Source of the DNA: CAYNWT01 sp964450955 | Lineage (GTDB): Bacteria > Planctomycetota > Planctomycetia > Planctomycetales > Planctomycetaceae | Direction of reading: 5' to 3' | Assembly: GCA_964450955.1 (NCBI GenBank) | Contig: CAYVFI010000031.1 | Coordinates: 1 to 64,000, forward strand | DNA: 64,000 nucleotides | Made by a program: the position numbers and the translations under genes | The notes under the pieces: generated by a model | Database searches by the model: none | What the model was told of the DNA's origin: nothing | Seen by the model: only the letters and a program-made list of their open reading frames with translations | Shown: piece after piece, positions 1 to 7,115 of the stretch | Position numbering within the stretch: position 1 is the stretch's first letter | Layout: each line of letters opens with the position of its first letter

Positions 1-397
1 CCAGCCACCTCGCCCCCCTTTGGGGGAGAGGTCGGGCTCTCAGGCCCGGGAGAGGGGGAAGCGCACGCACAACAAACACAACACATGCCCGATCCAGGCC
101 CAGGCCCTCTCCCGCGGCTGACACCGCGACCTCTCCCGCAAGCGGGAGAGGTGACTGATGCGGGGTGGCCGGGGTTGGAACGAGGAACGAGTGAAACCCC
201 GGAGGGTTCTTCGGAGAGTCCATCGAGATTAATCCCAGCCACCTCGCCCCCCTTTGGGGGAGAGGTCGGGCTCTCAGGCCCGGGAGAGGGGGAAGCGCAC
301 GCACAACAAACACAACACATGCCCGATCCAGGCCCAGGCCCTCTCCCGCGGCTGACACCGCGACCTCTCCCGCAAGCGGGAGAGGTGACTGATGCGG
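1..397. repeat. Two direct copies of a palindromic repeat (1-163 and 235-397) inside dnaE2
   Basis: Bases 1-163 are repeated at 235-397 with an offset of 234 bases, exactly 78 codons. The first copy is cut by the window edge, so the unit may be longer. Each unit contains several short hairpins, for example ACCTCTCCCGC-AA-GCGGGAGAGGT at about 130-153, and CGCGG-CTGACA-CCGCG just before it. The two copies are separated by 71 bases without obvious repeats. A related, diverged copy lies between genes at 2769-2824 in the opposite orientation. This points to a dispersed REP-like family rather than a polymerase-specific sequence. Confidence 0.9.
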
Positions 398-1230
398 TTC
401 GGCGTTTTGATAATGCTCACGCGATTGGTCCACCACATTCGTCCGCTGCTCTGCCAGGGGCTAGCGCCCGCCCGCTCACTCAGGCTGGTGCGAAACCGCG
501 GACTCCGGGTGAGTTAAACGAAACGCACGCGATTCGGCTTGGGTTTCGGATGATCTCTGGTATCCCGGCGGCGGCTGTGGAAACCATTGTCGCGTCGCGG
601 CAGTTTGGTCCGTTCACTTCGTTCGACAATTTCGTGCAGCGAACAAGACTTAGTAGCCCAGTCATGAAGAAACTCTCGCGAGCGGACGTGTTTGGTTCTC
701 TGAATCTGAACCGGCGCGATGCGTTGTGGGAGGCGCTGCCCGATCAAATGCAGGAACCGTTGCTCAAAGATGCAGAACCGCCGAAGGCTGATGTTGAACT
801 GCCTGAGATGTCAGCGTGCGATAGCGTGGTGGCCGACTACAACACGGTTGGATTGTCACTGCGAGGCCATCCGTTTGAATTCATCCGTCCGTTGCTTTCG
901 CTGCGGAACCTGCGAACCGCAAACGAACTTCCCACCTTGCCCGTTGATCGAAGCTACCGCGTTGCCGGGTTGGTGATCGGCCGACAGCGACCGCAAACGG
1001 CAAAGGGCGTAACGTTCGTCACCCTGGAAGACGAAACCGGTAGCATGAACCTAATCGTCTGGCCCGACGTTTGGGAGAAGCATCGAGCCATCGCCGAACA
1101 CGCTCGCATTCTGATGGTGACAGGAAAACTACAACGCGAAAACGAGGTCATTCACGTTGTGGTGGAGCGGCTTGAAGACATCTCACATACGCTTGGGCAA
1201 ATCAAGGCTCAGTCGCGCGATTTCCGTTGA
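1..1230 (+). CDS. dnaE2: Error-prone DNA polymerase III alpha, C-terminal part (5' end outside window)
   Basis: The frame is open from base 1 to the stop at 1228-1230. From about base 520 the protein matches the end of DnaE2/ImuC polymerases: RLGFRMISGI and the following helix-hairpin-helix-like region (bases about 530-700), then the motif around NTVGLSLRGHP (about 840-875) and a C-terminal OB-fold (about 940-1180) with the typical VAGLVIGRQRPQTAKGVTF strand and LEDETGSMNLIVWP. DnaE2 acts in SOS-type mutagenic translesion synthesis with ImuB and ImuA; neither partner is in the window. The upstream 500 bases encode low-complexity Pro/Gly/Arg peptide that comes from two copies of a palindromic repeat, which is not part of the family. 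The gene is therefore either a polymerase carrying a long in-frame insertion or is split. Convergent with the HD gene, 2 bases away. Confidence 0.85.
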   Translation, partial: PATSPPFGGEVGLSGPGEGEAHAQQTQHMPDPGPGPLPRLTPRPLPQAGEVTDAGWPGLERGTSETPEGSSESPSRLIPATSPPFGGEVGLSGPGEGEAHAQQTQHMPDPGPGPLPRLTPRPLPQAGEVTDAVRRFDNAHAIGPPHSSAALPGASARPLTQAGAKPRTPGELNETHAIRLGFRMISGIPAAAVETIVASRQFGPFTSFDNFVQRTRLSSPVMKKLSRADVFGSLNLNRRDALWEALPDQMQEPLLKDAEPPKADVELPEMSACDSVVADYNTVGLSLRGHPFEFIRPLLSLRNLRTANELPTLPVDRSYRVAGLVIGRQRPQTAKGVTFVTLEDETGSMNLIVWPDVWEKHRAIAEHARILMVTGKLQRENEVIHVVVERLEDISHTLGQIKAQSRDFR

Positions 1231-1232
1231 AT

Positions 1233-1757
1233 TCAACCGCGTCCAAATCGTTCTTCCCAGATCTCCGCGACGACATCGGCGATGGCATCTTCGTCCGCTC
1301 GACGATTCGCCCATGCGCGGGTTGTATCTTTCTTTGCGAACTCAGTGCAAAGGCGGTCCGGTTTCGGTTTGATGCCGGCTCGGTAAAGATCGAGTCGGTC
1401 AGAGTCCCAGCAGGTTTGGATCGTGATGTCGGCCTGAGTCTGACCGTCCGTGTGATCGCGACAGGCGATGTAAAGCAATTCGAACTCCTTGTCGGTGACT
1501 TCGAACAACTCGCCCCGAAGTTTCTTCGCGTATTCCCCACCGCGTAAGCCGTGTTCCGGATCGGTTCCGTCGTTGAAACGTCTGGAATCGTGAAAGAACG
1601 CGAACAGTTGGACGACTTTGATGTTGGCTCCGCTGTGTTCCGCGATGCGCATGCCGTTGTCGTAGACGCGGCCCCAGTGCAGCAGGCCGTGGATGCCGTT
1701 GCCTTCGACTACCTGATTGTCGAGGACTTCTTCGATGATTGGGCGAAGGACAAGCAT
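1233..1757 (-). CDS. HD-domain protein (putative metal-dependent phosphohydrolase)
   Basis: 174 residues. An HD-type metal site is visible: H27 in LLHWGRV, the H56-D57 pair in FAFFHDSRR, and a downstream RDHTDG that may supply further ligands, ending with WDSDRLDL. These residues are the hallmark of the HD superfamily of phosphohydrolases acting on nucleotides or phosphorylated small molecules; the substrate cannot be told from sequence. The start is ATG at 1755-1757, two bases after the stop of the esterase gene upstream, so the two are probably co-transcribed from a promoter before 2668. There is no signal peptide, so it is likely cytoplasmic. Confidence 0.8.
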   Translation of the reverse strand: MLVLRPIIEEVLDNQVVEGNGIHGLLHWGRVYDNGMRIAEHSGANIKVVQLFAFFHDSRRFNDGTDPEHGLRGGEYAKKLRGELFEVTDKEFELLYIACRDHTDGQTQADITIQTCWDSDRLDLYRAGIKPKPDRLCTEFAKKDTTRAWANRRADEDAIADVVAEIWEERFGRG

Positions 1758-1759
1758 TG

Positions 1760-2668
1760 CTACTTGCGCCCTGCTGCGAAGTTTCTGGCGTGGAACTTCA
1801 TGATCTCCAGACCGCGTTTCTCGTAGATCTTCAAGGCGCTGTGTGGAGCATCTTCAACGATGACTTTCTGGTGTGGAATGCCGAGTTCGGTGAGGAACTT
1901 CATGTAGGCAAGGTTGTTCTGATAGTTGAAACCTTTGGTTCCGACATGAATCAGAATCGGCAACGGAGCCTTTCGAGTTTTCGCGTAGGCTCGGGCAAGA
2001 TCGTAAGTGTTGTCGCCAGGTTGGAACACAAGCTTGTCACTCTCGCGTCCGTTGTTTTCTGAGATCTTTTTCTCCGTCGCGTTCCCTGCTCCACCGGGTG
2101 CGGCGGAACCGAAGAGTTCCGGGTAACGAAACATCAACCGTGTGGTGCCTCGTCCGCCTTGTGAGAAGCCTTCGATGCCTCGGCCAGAACGATTGGGAAT
2201 GGTGCGGTAGGTTTTGTCGATGTGAGGAATGAGTTCTTTGATAAACACATCCTCGCCCATGGCGTTCTTTTGGTTCGGCATGTTGTAGTGGCTTACCGGA
2301 CCGCCGTTGACGAACACATAAATCATCGGCGCGACTTTGCCGGATTCGATGTGTTTGTGAACAAACTTCGAAAGCTTGAGGCTTTTCTTTTCACTGCCCG
2401 GGCGTCCGCCGTGCAGGTAGTAGACAACGGGGAACCGGCCGCTCTGGTTCTGTTCGTACGCCGTTGGCAGATAAATGCAGTAGCCAACATCCAGCTTCAT
2501 TGACGGACTCTTGAACGTCGCGTGTTTCACTCCGGGCGGAAGCGCTTTGGGTTTGTTAACCCAGCTAAACGGTTCAGGTTTCTTTTTCTTCTTCTGGCGT
2601 TGCCCGGTCTGAGCCAAACCTGGCGAAGTGAGAAGACAGAAGGCGATAAGTGTGAAGATGGTTCGCAT
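1760..2668 (-). CDS. Secreted esterase, feruloyl/enterochelin-esterase-like alpha/beta hydrolase
   Basis: 302 residues with an N-terminal signal peptide (MRTIFTLIAFCLLTSPGLAQ). A lysine-rich stretch follows (residues about 25-31), then an alpha/beta-hydrolase core: YYLHGGRPG (oxyanion region, about 84-91) and the nucleophile elbow G-F-S-Q-G with Ser169. The C-terminal part carries a plausible acid and a histidine in EDAPHSALKIYE. The overall pattern matches the esterase D/CE1-like family that cleaves ester-linked groups from polysaccharides or siderophores. Its export signal fits a role outside the cytoplasm in glycan breakdown. ATG at 2666-2668 is preceded by GGAA. It is first in a two-gene unit with the HD gene. 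Confidence 0.8.
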   Translation of the reverse strand: MRTIFTLIAFCLLTSPGLAQTGQRQKKKKKPEPFSWVNKPKALPPGVKHATFKSPSMKLDVGYCIYLPTAYEQNQSGRFPVVYYLHGGRPGSEKKSLKLSKFVHKHIESGKVAPMIYVFVNGGPVSHYNMPNQKNAMGEDVFIKELIPHIDKTYRTIPNRSGRGIEGFSQGGRGTTRLMFRYPELFGSAAPGGAGNATEKKISENNGRESDKLVFQPGDNTYDLARAYAKTRKAPLPILIHVGTKGFNYQNNLAYMKFLTELGIPHQKVIVEDAPHSALKIYEKRGLEIMKFHARNFAAGRK

Positions 2669-3108
2669 GGCAATTCCGGAGCGGCGTTAGATGGACTGAA
2701 TATCCACTATCCAGCGGGCAATGTCCAAGGCACTGCTGGCAACCGCAGCTGGAACGGCCCCGCATCAGTCTCTCCCCCGTGCGGGGGACGTCGCGGTATC
2801 AGCCGCGGGAGAGGGCCGGGCCTGCATTGGTAACCTCACCGGTTCGCTTCAAATTTCGAACAGTGATTTTAGTAACACTGGTGACGCGTCTTCATGCGAA
2901 ACGAACACAGTCACCCTGGATTCTGTACGTACCGACAACAGCCAGGACAGACCAACTCCGCGGCGCGTCAGTCCAACGGGCTCATAAAGTTACTCATCTG
3001 GAACAGTGTAAATTTTATTGGGCACAGGTATCCTTCACACCTAAGTGACGCACGCAGCGGCGTGCTGACGTCAGCCCGACTGGGTCAGTGTTTGTTGAAG
3101 GTGAAACT
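2669..3108. other. Gene-free divergent intergenic region with one REP-like element
   Basis: This 440-base stretch separates the divergent esterase and S9 peptidase genes and should hold both promoters. Short ORFs here have no recognisable features. The only clear structure is the palindromic element at 2769-2824. The stretch near 3000-3045 is locally AT-rich and may hold the peptidase promoter, but I cannot assign boxes with confidence. Confidence 0.6.
2769..2824. repeat. REP-like palindromic element, inverted relative to the dnaE2 copies
   Basis: Contains CCCCCG-TG-CGGGGG (2774-2787) and CGCGG-TATCAG-CCGCG (2792-2807). Its reverse complement aligns with the CCCTCTCCCGCGGCTGA part of the repeats at 1-397 with only a few mismatches. 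It lies in the intergenic region upstream of both the esterase and the S9 peptidase. Confidence 0.75.
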
Positions 3109-5187
3109 GTGAGCCGATTTCTTTGTACATTGATAATTTGTGTCGTGGGTGCCGGATCGGCGCTCGGACAGGACGCCAGGCCCGATACGCGGATGAACCC
3201 CGAGCTGCTTTGGAAACTTGGCAGACTTGGTGGTGGAGTTGTCTCGTCAGACAGTAAGCACGTCGCCTACACGGTTCGACGCTATACGCTCTCGGAAAAC
3301 AAAGGACACTCAACCCTATACGTGAAGAACATTGAAACCGGAGACGCCAGGGCGCTACTCAAGGACTGGCCTTCGATTGGCGAAGTTCAGTGGGGTAAAT
3401 CAAAGCACGGCGAGCGACTGTTTGTCCAGGCTCGTAACGATGCTGAGGGCGCGACGACGCAGGCTTGGTCGGTTAACCCGGTTGATGGCGGTGTTGTCCG
3501 GATCTCTGATGTCGAAGGTGGGATCGCCAACCTGAAAGTCTCACCAACTGGCAAACACATCGCGTTCACTTTGGACATCAAGATGGACAAGACTGTCAAT
3601 GAGATGTTCGAAGACCTGCCGAAGGCCGACGCGAGAATTATTGATTCGCTGATGTACCGTCACTGGAACCAGTGGCACGACTACAAGTACACGCACCTGC
3701 ACGTCTCCGCGATTGGCGAGGATGGCACCGCGGAAAAACCTGTGGACCTAATGAAAGACCTGAAGGCGGACTGCCCTGTCCCGCCGTTTGGTGGTTCTGA
3801 GCAATTCAACTGGTCCCCGGACGGCATGGAAATCGCGTTCACGATGAAGGTCGCAAAGAACAACACTGAGTGGGCCCAGTCTACAAACAGCGATGTCTAC
3901 GTGGTGAAAGCGACTGATCCGAGTAGCCGTAAGAACGTTTCTGCATCAAACAAAGGCTATGACAACGAACCGGTATACTCGCCCAATGGTCGATACCTCG
4001 CATTCCATTCAATGGAACGCGCCGGCTTTGAAGCGGATCGAAATCGTGTCATGGTCATGGACCGCGAAACCGGCACGATTACCGAAGCCACCAAGGGCCT
4101 GGACCAGATGGCTCATTCAGCAACCTGGTTGCCGGATAGTAGCGGCCTTGTTTTCTACTCTGAGTACCGCGGCACAAACCAGATTTTCAGCGTCCAGGTT
4201 GCCGGCAACGGTGCGACTCAGCACACCAAAGGTCAGTACAACTGGAGCCTGCTGGATATCTTCCCGGACAACAAGCACCTGCTTGTTTCACGAACCAGCA
4301 TGGTTCGACCGGCTGAACTGGCAATGCTGCCGATTGGCGGCGGCGAAGCGAAGATGCTGACCGACATCAACGGCGAGACATTCAAGAACCTGGAACTGCC
4401 CAAAGTCGAAGAGATGTGGGTCGATGCGACGGATGGCAAACGGATCCACAACTGGGTCATTTACCCACCCAACTTCGATCCAAACAAGAAGTACCCGCTG
4501 ATCACTTATGCTCAGGGCGGTCCGCAGGGACAGATCGGCCAGTGGTTCTCATACCGTTGGAACTTCCACCTGATGGCGGCTCACGGCGACTACATCATTG
4601 TCGCTCCGAACCGACGCGGTCTGCCAGGTTTTGGTCGTAAGTGGAACGACGACATCAGCAAAGACTGGGGCGGCCAGGCGATGAAGGATATTCTTTCATC
4701 AACCGACGCGATGCTGGCCAAGCCGTTTGTGGACAAGGAAAAGACCGCGGCCATCGGAGCCAGCTTTGGTGGTTACACGGTCTACTGGTTGATGGGGAAC
4801 GCAGAAGAACGCTTCAAATGCATGATCGCGCACTGTGGCGTGTTTAATCTGGAATCCATGTATGGCTCTACCGAAGAGTTGTTCTTTGTGGACTGGGACC
4901 TTGGAGGCCCGTACTGGGACAGCCCTTCGGTTCAGAAAAAGTACGACCAATTCTCACCGCACCGTTACATCAACAACTGGAAGACTCCACTGTTGGTGAT
5001 TCATGGTGAGAAGGACTTCCGTGTTCCTGTCACGCAGGGAATGGAAGCGTTCCAGGCGGCCCAAATTCAGGGCGTGAAGTCAAAGTTCCTGTACTTCCCG
5101 GAAGAAGGCCACTGGGTACAAAGTCCACAAAACGGAGTCGTCTGGCACCGTGTGTTCTTTGAATGGTTAAACGACCACTGCAAATAG
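3109..5187 (+). CDS. S9 family serine peptidase (prolyl oligopeptidase / DPP-like), exported
   Basis: 692 residues from GTG at 3109. I chose this start because it gives a normal signal peptide (SRFLCTLIICVVGAGSALGQ) and has AAGGTG just upstream; an in-frame GTG at 3088 adds seven residues. The N-terminal two thirds look like a WD40-type beta-propeller, with repeated segments such as VSPTGKHIAFT, WSPDGMEIAFT and YSPNGRYLAF. The C-terminal catalytic domain has G-A-S-F-G-G with Ser552, Asp636 in HGEKDFRVP and His668 in EEGHW. This triad order is that of S9 peptidases, which cleave short peptides. It is probably periplasmic and used in peptide scavenging. A terminator follows at 5271. Confidence 0.92.
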   Translation: MSRFLCTLIICVVGAGSALGQDARPDTRMNPELLWKLGRLGGGVVSSDSKHVAYTVRRYTLSENKGHSTLYVKNIETGDARALLKDWPSIGEVQWGKSKHGERLFVQARNDAEGATTQAWSVNPVDGGVVRISDVEGGIANLKVSPTGKHIAFTLDIKMDKTVNEMFEDLPKADARIIDSLMYRHWNQWHDYKYTHLHVSAIGEDGTAEKPVDLMKDLKADCPVPPFGGSEQFNWSPDGMEIAFTMKVAKNNTEWAQSTNSDVYVVKATDPSSRKNVSASNKGYDNEPVYSPNGRYLAFHSMERAGFEADRNRVMVMDRETGTITEATKGLDQMAHSATWLPDSSGLVFYSEYRGTNQIFSVQVAGNGATQHTKGQYNWSLLDIFPDNKHLLVSRTSMVRPAELAMLPIGGGEAKMLTDINGETFKNLELPKVEEMWVDATDGKRIHNWVIYPPNFDPNKKYPLITYAQGGPQGQIGQWFSYRWNFHLMAAHGDYIIVAPNRRGLPGFGRKWNDDISKDWGGQAMKDILSSTDAMLAKPFVDKEKTAAIGASFGGYTVYWLMGNAEERFKCMIAHCGVFNLESMYGSTEELFFVDWDLGGPYWDSPSVQKKYDQFSPHRYINNWKTPLLVIHGEKDFRVPVTQGMEAFQAAQIQGVKSKFLYFPEEGHWVQSPQNGVVWHRVFFEWLNDHCK

Positions 5188-5270
5188 CAGCGTTGCGTTG
5201 CATCGACATTCGGCTGGTGCGGTAATTGATATTGGTGGTCGCCGGCTGATCGGACGGTAATTTGTTAGAC

Positions 5271-5302
5271 AATGCCCTATCGAGTTTCGGTAGGGCATTT
5301 TT
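5271..5302 (+). terminator. Rho-independent terminator of the S9 peptidase gene
   Basis: Perfect stem ATGCCCTA / TAGGGCAT (5272-5279 with 5291-5298), 11-base loop, followed directly by a run of T. It lies 84 bases after the peptidase stop and before the DUF1559 gene. Confidence 0.85.
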
Positions 5303-5360
5303 CTACGTACCACGCTACCGTAACGACTTAGGCGATGTTACGGCTTAGGGACAAACCACT

Positions 5361-6296
5361 ATGCGACGTGGATTCACTGTCATCGAATTGTTGGTTGTGA
5401 TCGCGGTAATCGCGATCCTCATGGCACTACTGATCCCGGCCGTACAAATGGCGCGGGAAGCAGCTCGCCGAACGCAGTGCGCGAACAACCTGAAGCAACA
5501 GGGGCTGGCTTGTGCTAACTACGTCACCAGCCACAACCGGTTCCCATCGGCCGCGATGACCAGGGGGTTCGAAGCCAGCGAGGAAGAATTTCTTGAAGGC
5601 GTCATGTGGTCGGGGCTCATTCTGCCTCAGCTTGAGCAGAACAACCTTTACAAAATGCTTGGTAAAGATCCCGACAATCCGAAAACCCTTGTCGGAATTT
5701 ACCGGGCCTGTACGACTAGCCTGTCCATGTATCGTTGCCCTTCAAGTCAAATCAATGAGAACGCCGGAAAGACACGATGGAGCCGTTTTTTTGGCCGCGT
5801 CCCGATGTCGTACCTTGCCTGTGCCTCGGGTACAGTCGATTACGAATCTGGTACGGAAGAGTGGCTGGGTGGCCCGAGCAGCGACGGAATCATGTTTAGA
5901 GATAGTTGGGTGGAGGTCGAGTCCGTGACTGATGGGCTCTCAAACACCATGCTGATTGGTGAAGCGTTGCACGCCAACTATTGGGGAAAGGATTTGGCCG
6001 GCTACTGGCAAGTGGTAGATCACTGGTACATCTGGTCGCCGGAACAACGCAATTACCCACAGGCTACCGGCGAAGCATCAGAAGCCATGGGCTCCACAGC
6101 TGCCCCCATCAACGCGATACTCGAAGGAAACAACGAACATGTGAACCAGGAAGAACTTTCGTTTTCCAGCCGCCACCCCGGTGGCACGCAGGCGGTCTTT
6201 GCGGATGGCCATGTGCAGCTGATCTCAGAGTCGATTGACCGCCGAGTGTGGAGTGCAATGGGAACACGCAACGGTGGCGAACCCGCCGTTCGGTAA
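5361..6296 (+). CDS. DUF1559 (SBP_bac_10-like) type II pseudopilin-like protein
   Basis: 311 residues. The N-terminus has a prepilin cleavage site R-R-G | F-T-V-I-E-L-L followed by a single hydrophobic helix (VVIAVIAILMALLIPAV), then AREAARRTQCANNLKQQGLA, which is nearly invariant in the large planctomycete DUF1559 family. The C-terminus carries the family's closing signature FADGHVQLISESID. These proteins are massively expanded in planctomycetes and are thought to be processed and exported like type IV pilins; individual roles are unknown. ATG at 5361 follows the upstream terminator, so it has its own promoter in 5303-5360. Confidence 0.92.
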   Translation: MRRGFTVIELLVVIAVIAILMALLIPAVQMAREAARRTQCANNLKQQGLACANYVTSHNRFPSAAMTRGFEASEEEFLEGVMWSGLILPQLEQNNLYKMLGKDPDNPKTLVGIYRACTTSLSMYRCPSSQINENAGKTRWSRFFGRVPMSYLACASGTVDYESGTEEWLGGPSSDGIMFRDSWVEVESVTDGLSNTMLIGEALHANYWGKDLAGYWQVVDHWYIWSPEQRNYPQATGEASEAMGSTAAPINAILEGNNEHVNQEELSFSSRHPGGTQAVFADGHVQLISESIDRRVWSAMGTRNGGEPAVR

Positions 6297-6327
6297 ACGC
6301 GGCAGCGCGATGTCACAGCAAGCGTGT

Positions 6328-6756
6328 TCAGACTTCTTCAACGAACGCGTCGCCCAGATCGCCCATTTTTTTTCTGGCCGTGGTTAACACTTCAGCCAGC
6401 GCATTGTCGTATCGTGTCTGCAACACCCGATGCATTTGTTCGTTCCGCGACTTGAACTGCGCGGTGTCCGGGTAGCCGAACACGCAGGCCAGGGGGTCGT
6501 GTTCCTGAAGATACTGCACCAGTTCGTCAGCCGTGTTCGCGACATACGCTGTGAACCATTCTTCTTCACCTTCCCACGTTGCGTGGTATTCGATGTACGC
6601 CACGTAGCGATTGGTCTCAGTATGATAAACGGACACCGTGTGCCAGCGATCTTTGGCTTCCCCCTGCGTCCCCTGCTCACCAGCCTGAGCGATCTTCTTA
6701 CCGCGGAACGACAGGGCGCGGTCCCCTGATCGGTTGAGAAGAAACTTGCGGGCCAT
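6328..6756 (-). CDS. Hypothetical protein, 142 residues
   Basis: I do not recognise a family. The protein is soluble, without a signal peptide or membrane helix, and rich in aromatic residues in the middle (WHTVSVYHTETNRYVAYIEYHATWEGEEEWF), suggesting a small beta-sheet fold. The C-terminal half is helical with several charged residues (KSRNEQMHRVLQTRY). ATG at 6754-6756 has no strong ribosome site. It is alone, convergent with the DUF1559 gene 31 bases away, and separated from the next minus-strand gene by the terminator at 7061. Codon use looks like that of its neighbours, which is the main reason to accept it. Confidence 0.65.
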   Translation of the reverse strand: MARKFLLNRSGDRALSFRGKKIAQAGEQGTQGEAKDRWHTVSVYHTETNRYVAYIEYHATWEGEEEWFTAYVANTADELVQYLQEHDPLACVFGYPDTAQFKSRNEQMHRVLQTRYDNALAEVLTTARKKMGDLGDAFVEEV

Positions 6757-7060
6757 CGATGCAGATCTTGGGTTAGGTAGCTCTTTAAGCTGTGTATCAA
6801 AGCGATTTCTGAGATCGAATCAACGCAGTCGCTCGTTCGACGCTAAAGAGAACCGAACCAAACACCGCACTTGCTTCGGTCGGGGCTAAGTAAAACGCCG
6901 TGTTTCGATCAGGAGAATTCGACATCGTCGCCCATGGGAAACGGTCCCGCCGCTTCACAAATCCAATGCCCCTGGGTCAGCGTCAGGCATCAGAACCACG
7001 CTCTCTTCCCGCACAAGAACGTGTCTATCGTGGTGACGGTGGCGGCCGAATAGTGCCAAT
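6757..7060. other. Intergenic stretch without a recognisable gene
   Basis: About 300 bases between the start of the 142-residue hypothetical gene and the terminator of the FG-GAP gene. Short plus-strand ORFs here show no family features. The promoter of the hypothetical gene must lie here, but no boxes stand out. Confidence 0.5.
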
Positions 7061-7091
7061 AAAAATAGCCTGCCGAAGTTTCGGCAGGCTA
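7061..7091 (-). terminator. Rho-independent terminator of the FG-GAP gene
   Basis: Perfect 12-bp stem TAGCCTGCCGAA / TTCGGCAGGCTA with a 2-base centre. Read on the minus strand it is followed by TTTTT. It lies 25 bases beyond the stop of the FG-GAP gene. Confidence 0.9.
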
Positions 7092-7115
7092 CTCGGGCCA
7101 GGCAACAAGGGTATT

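Noticed and set aside
1..397. CRISPR array
   Set aside because: Only two units, 163 bases long, internally palindromic and inside a coding frame.
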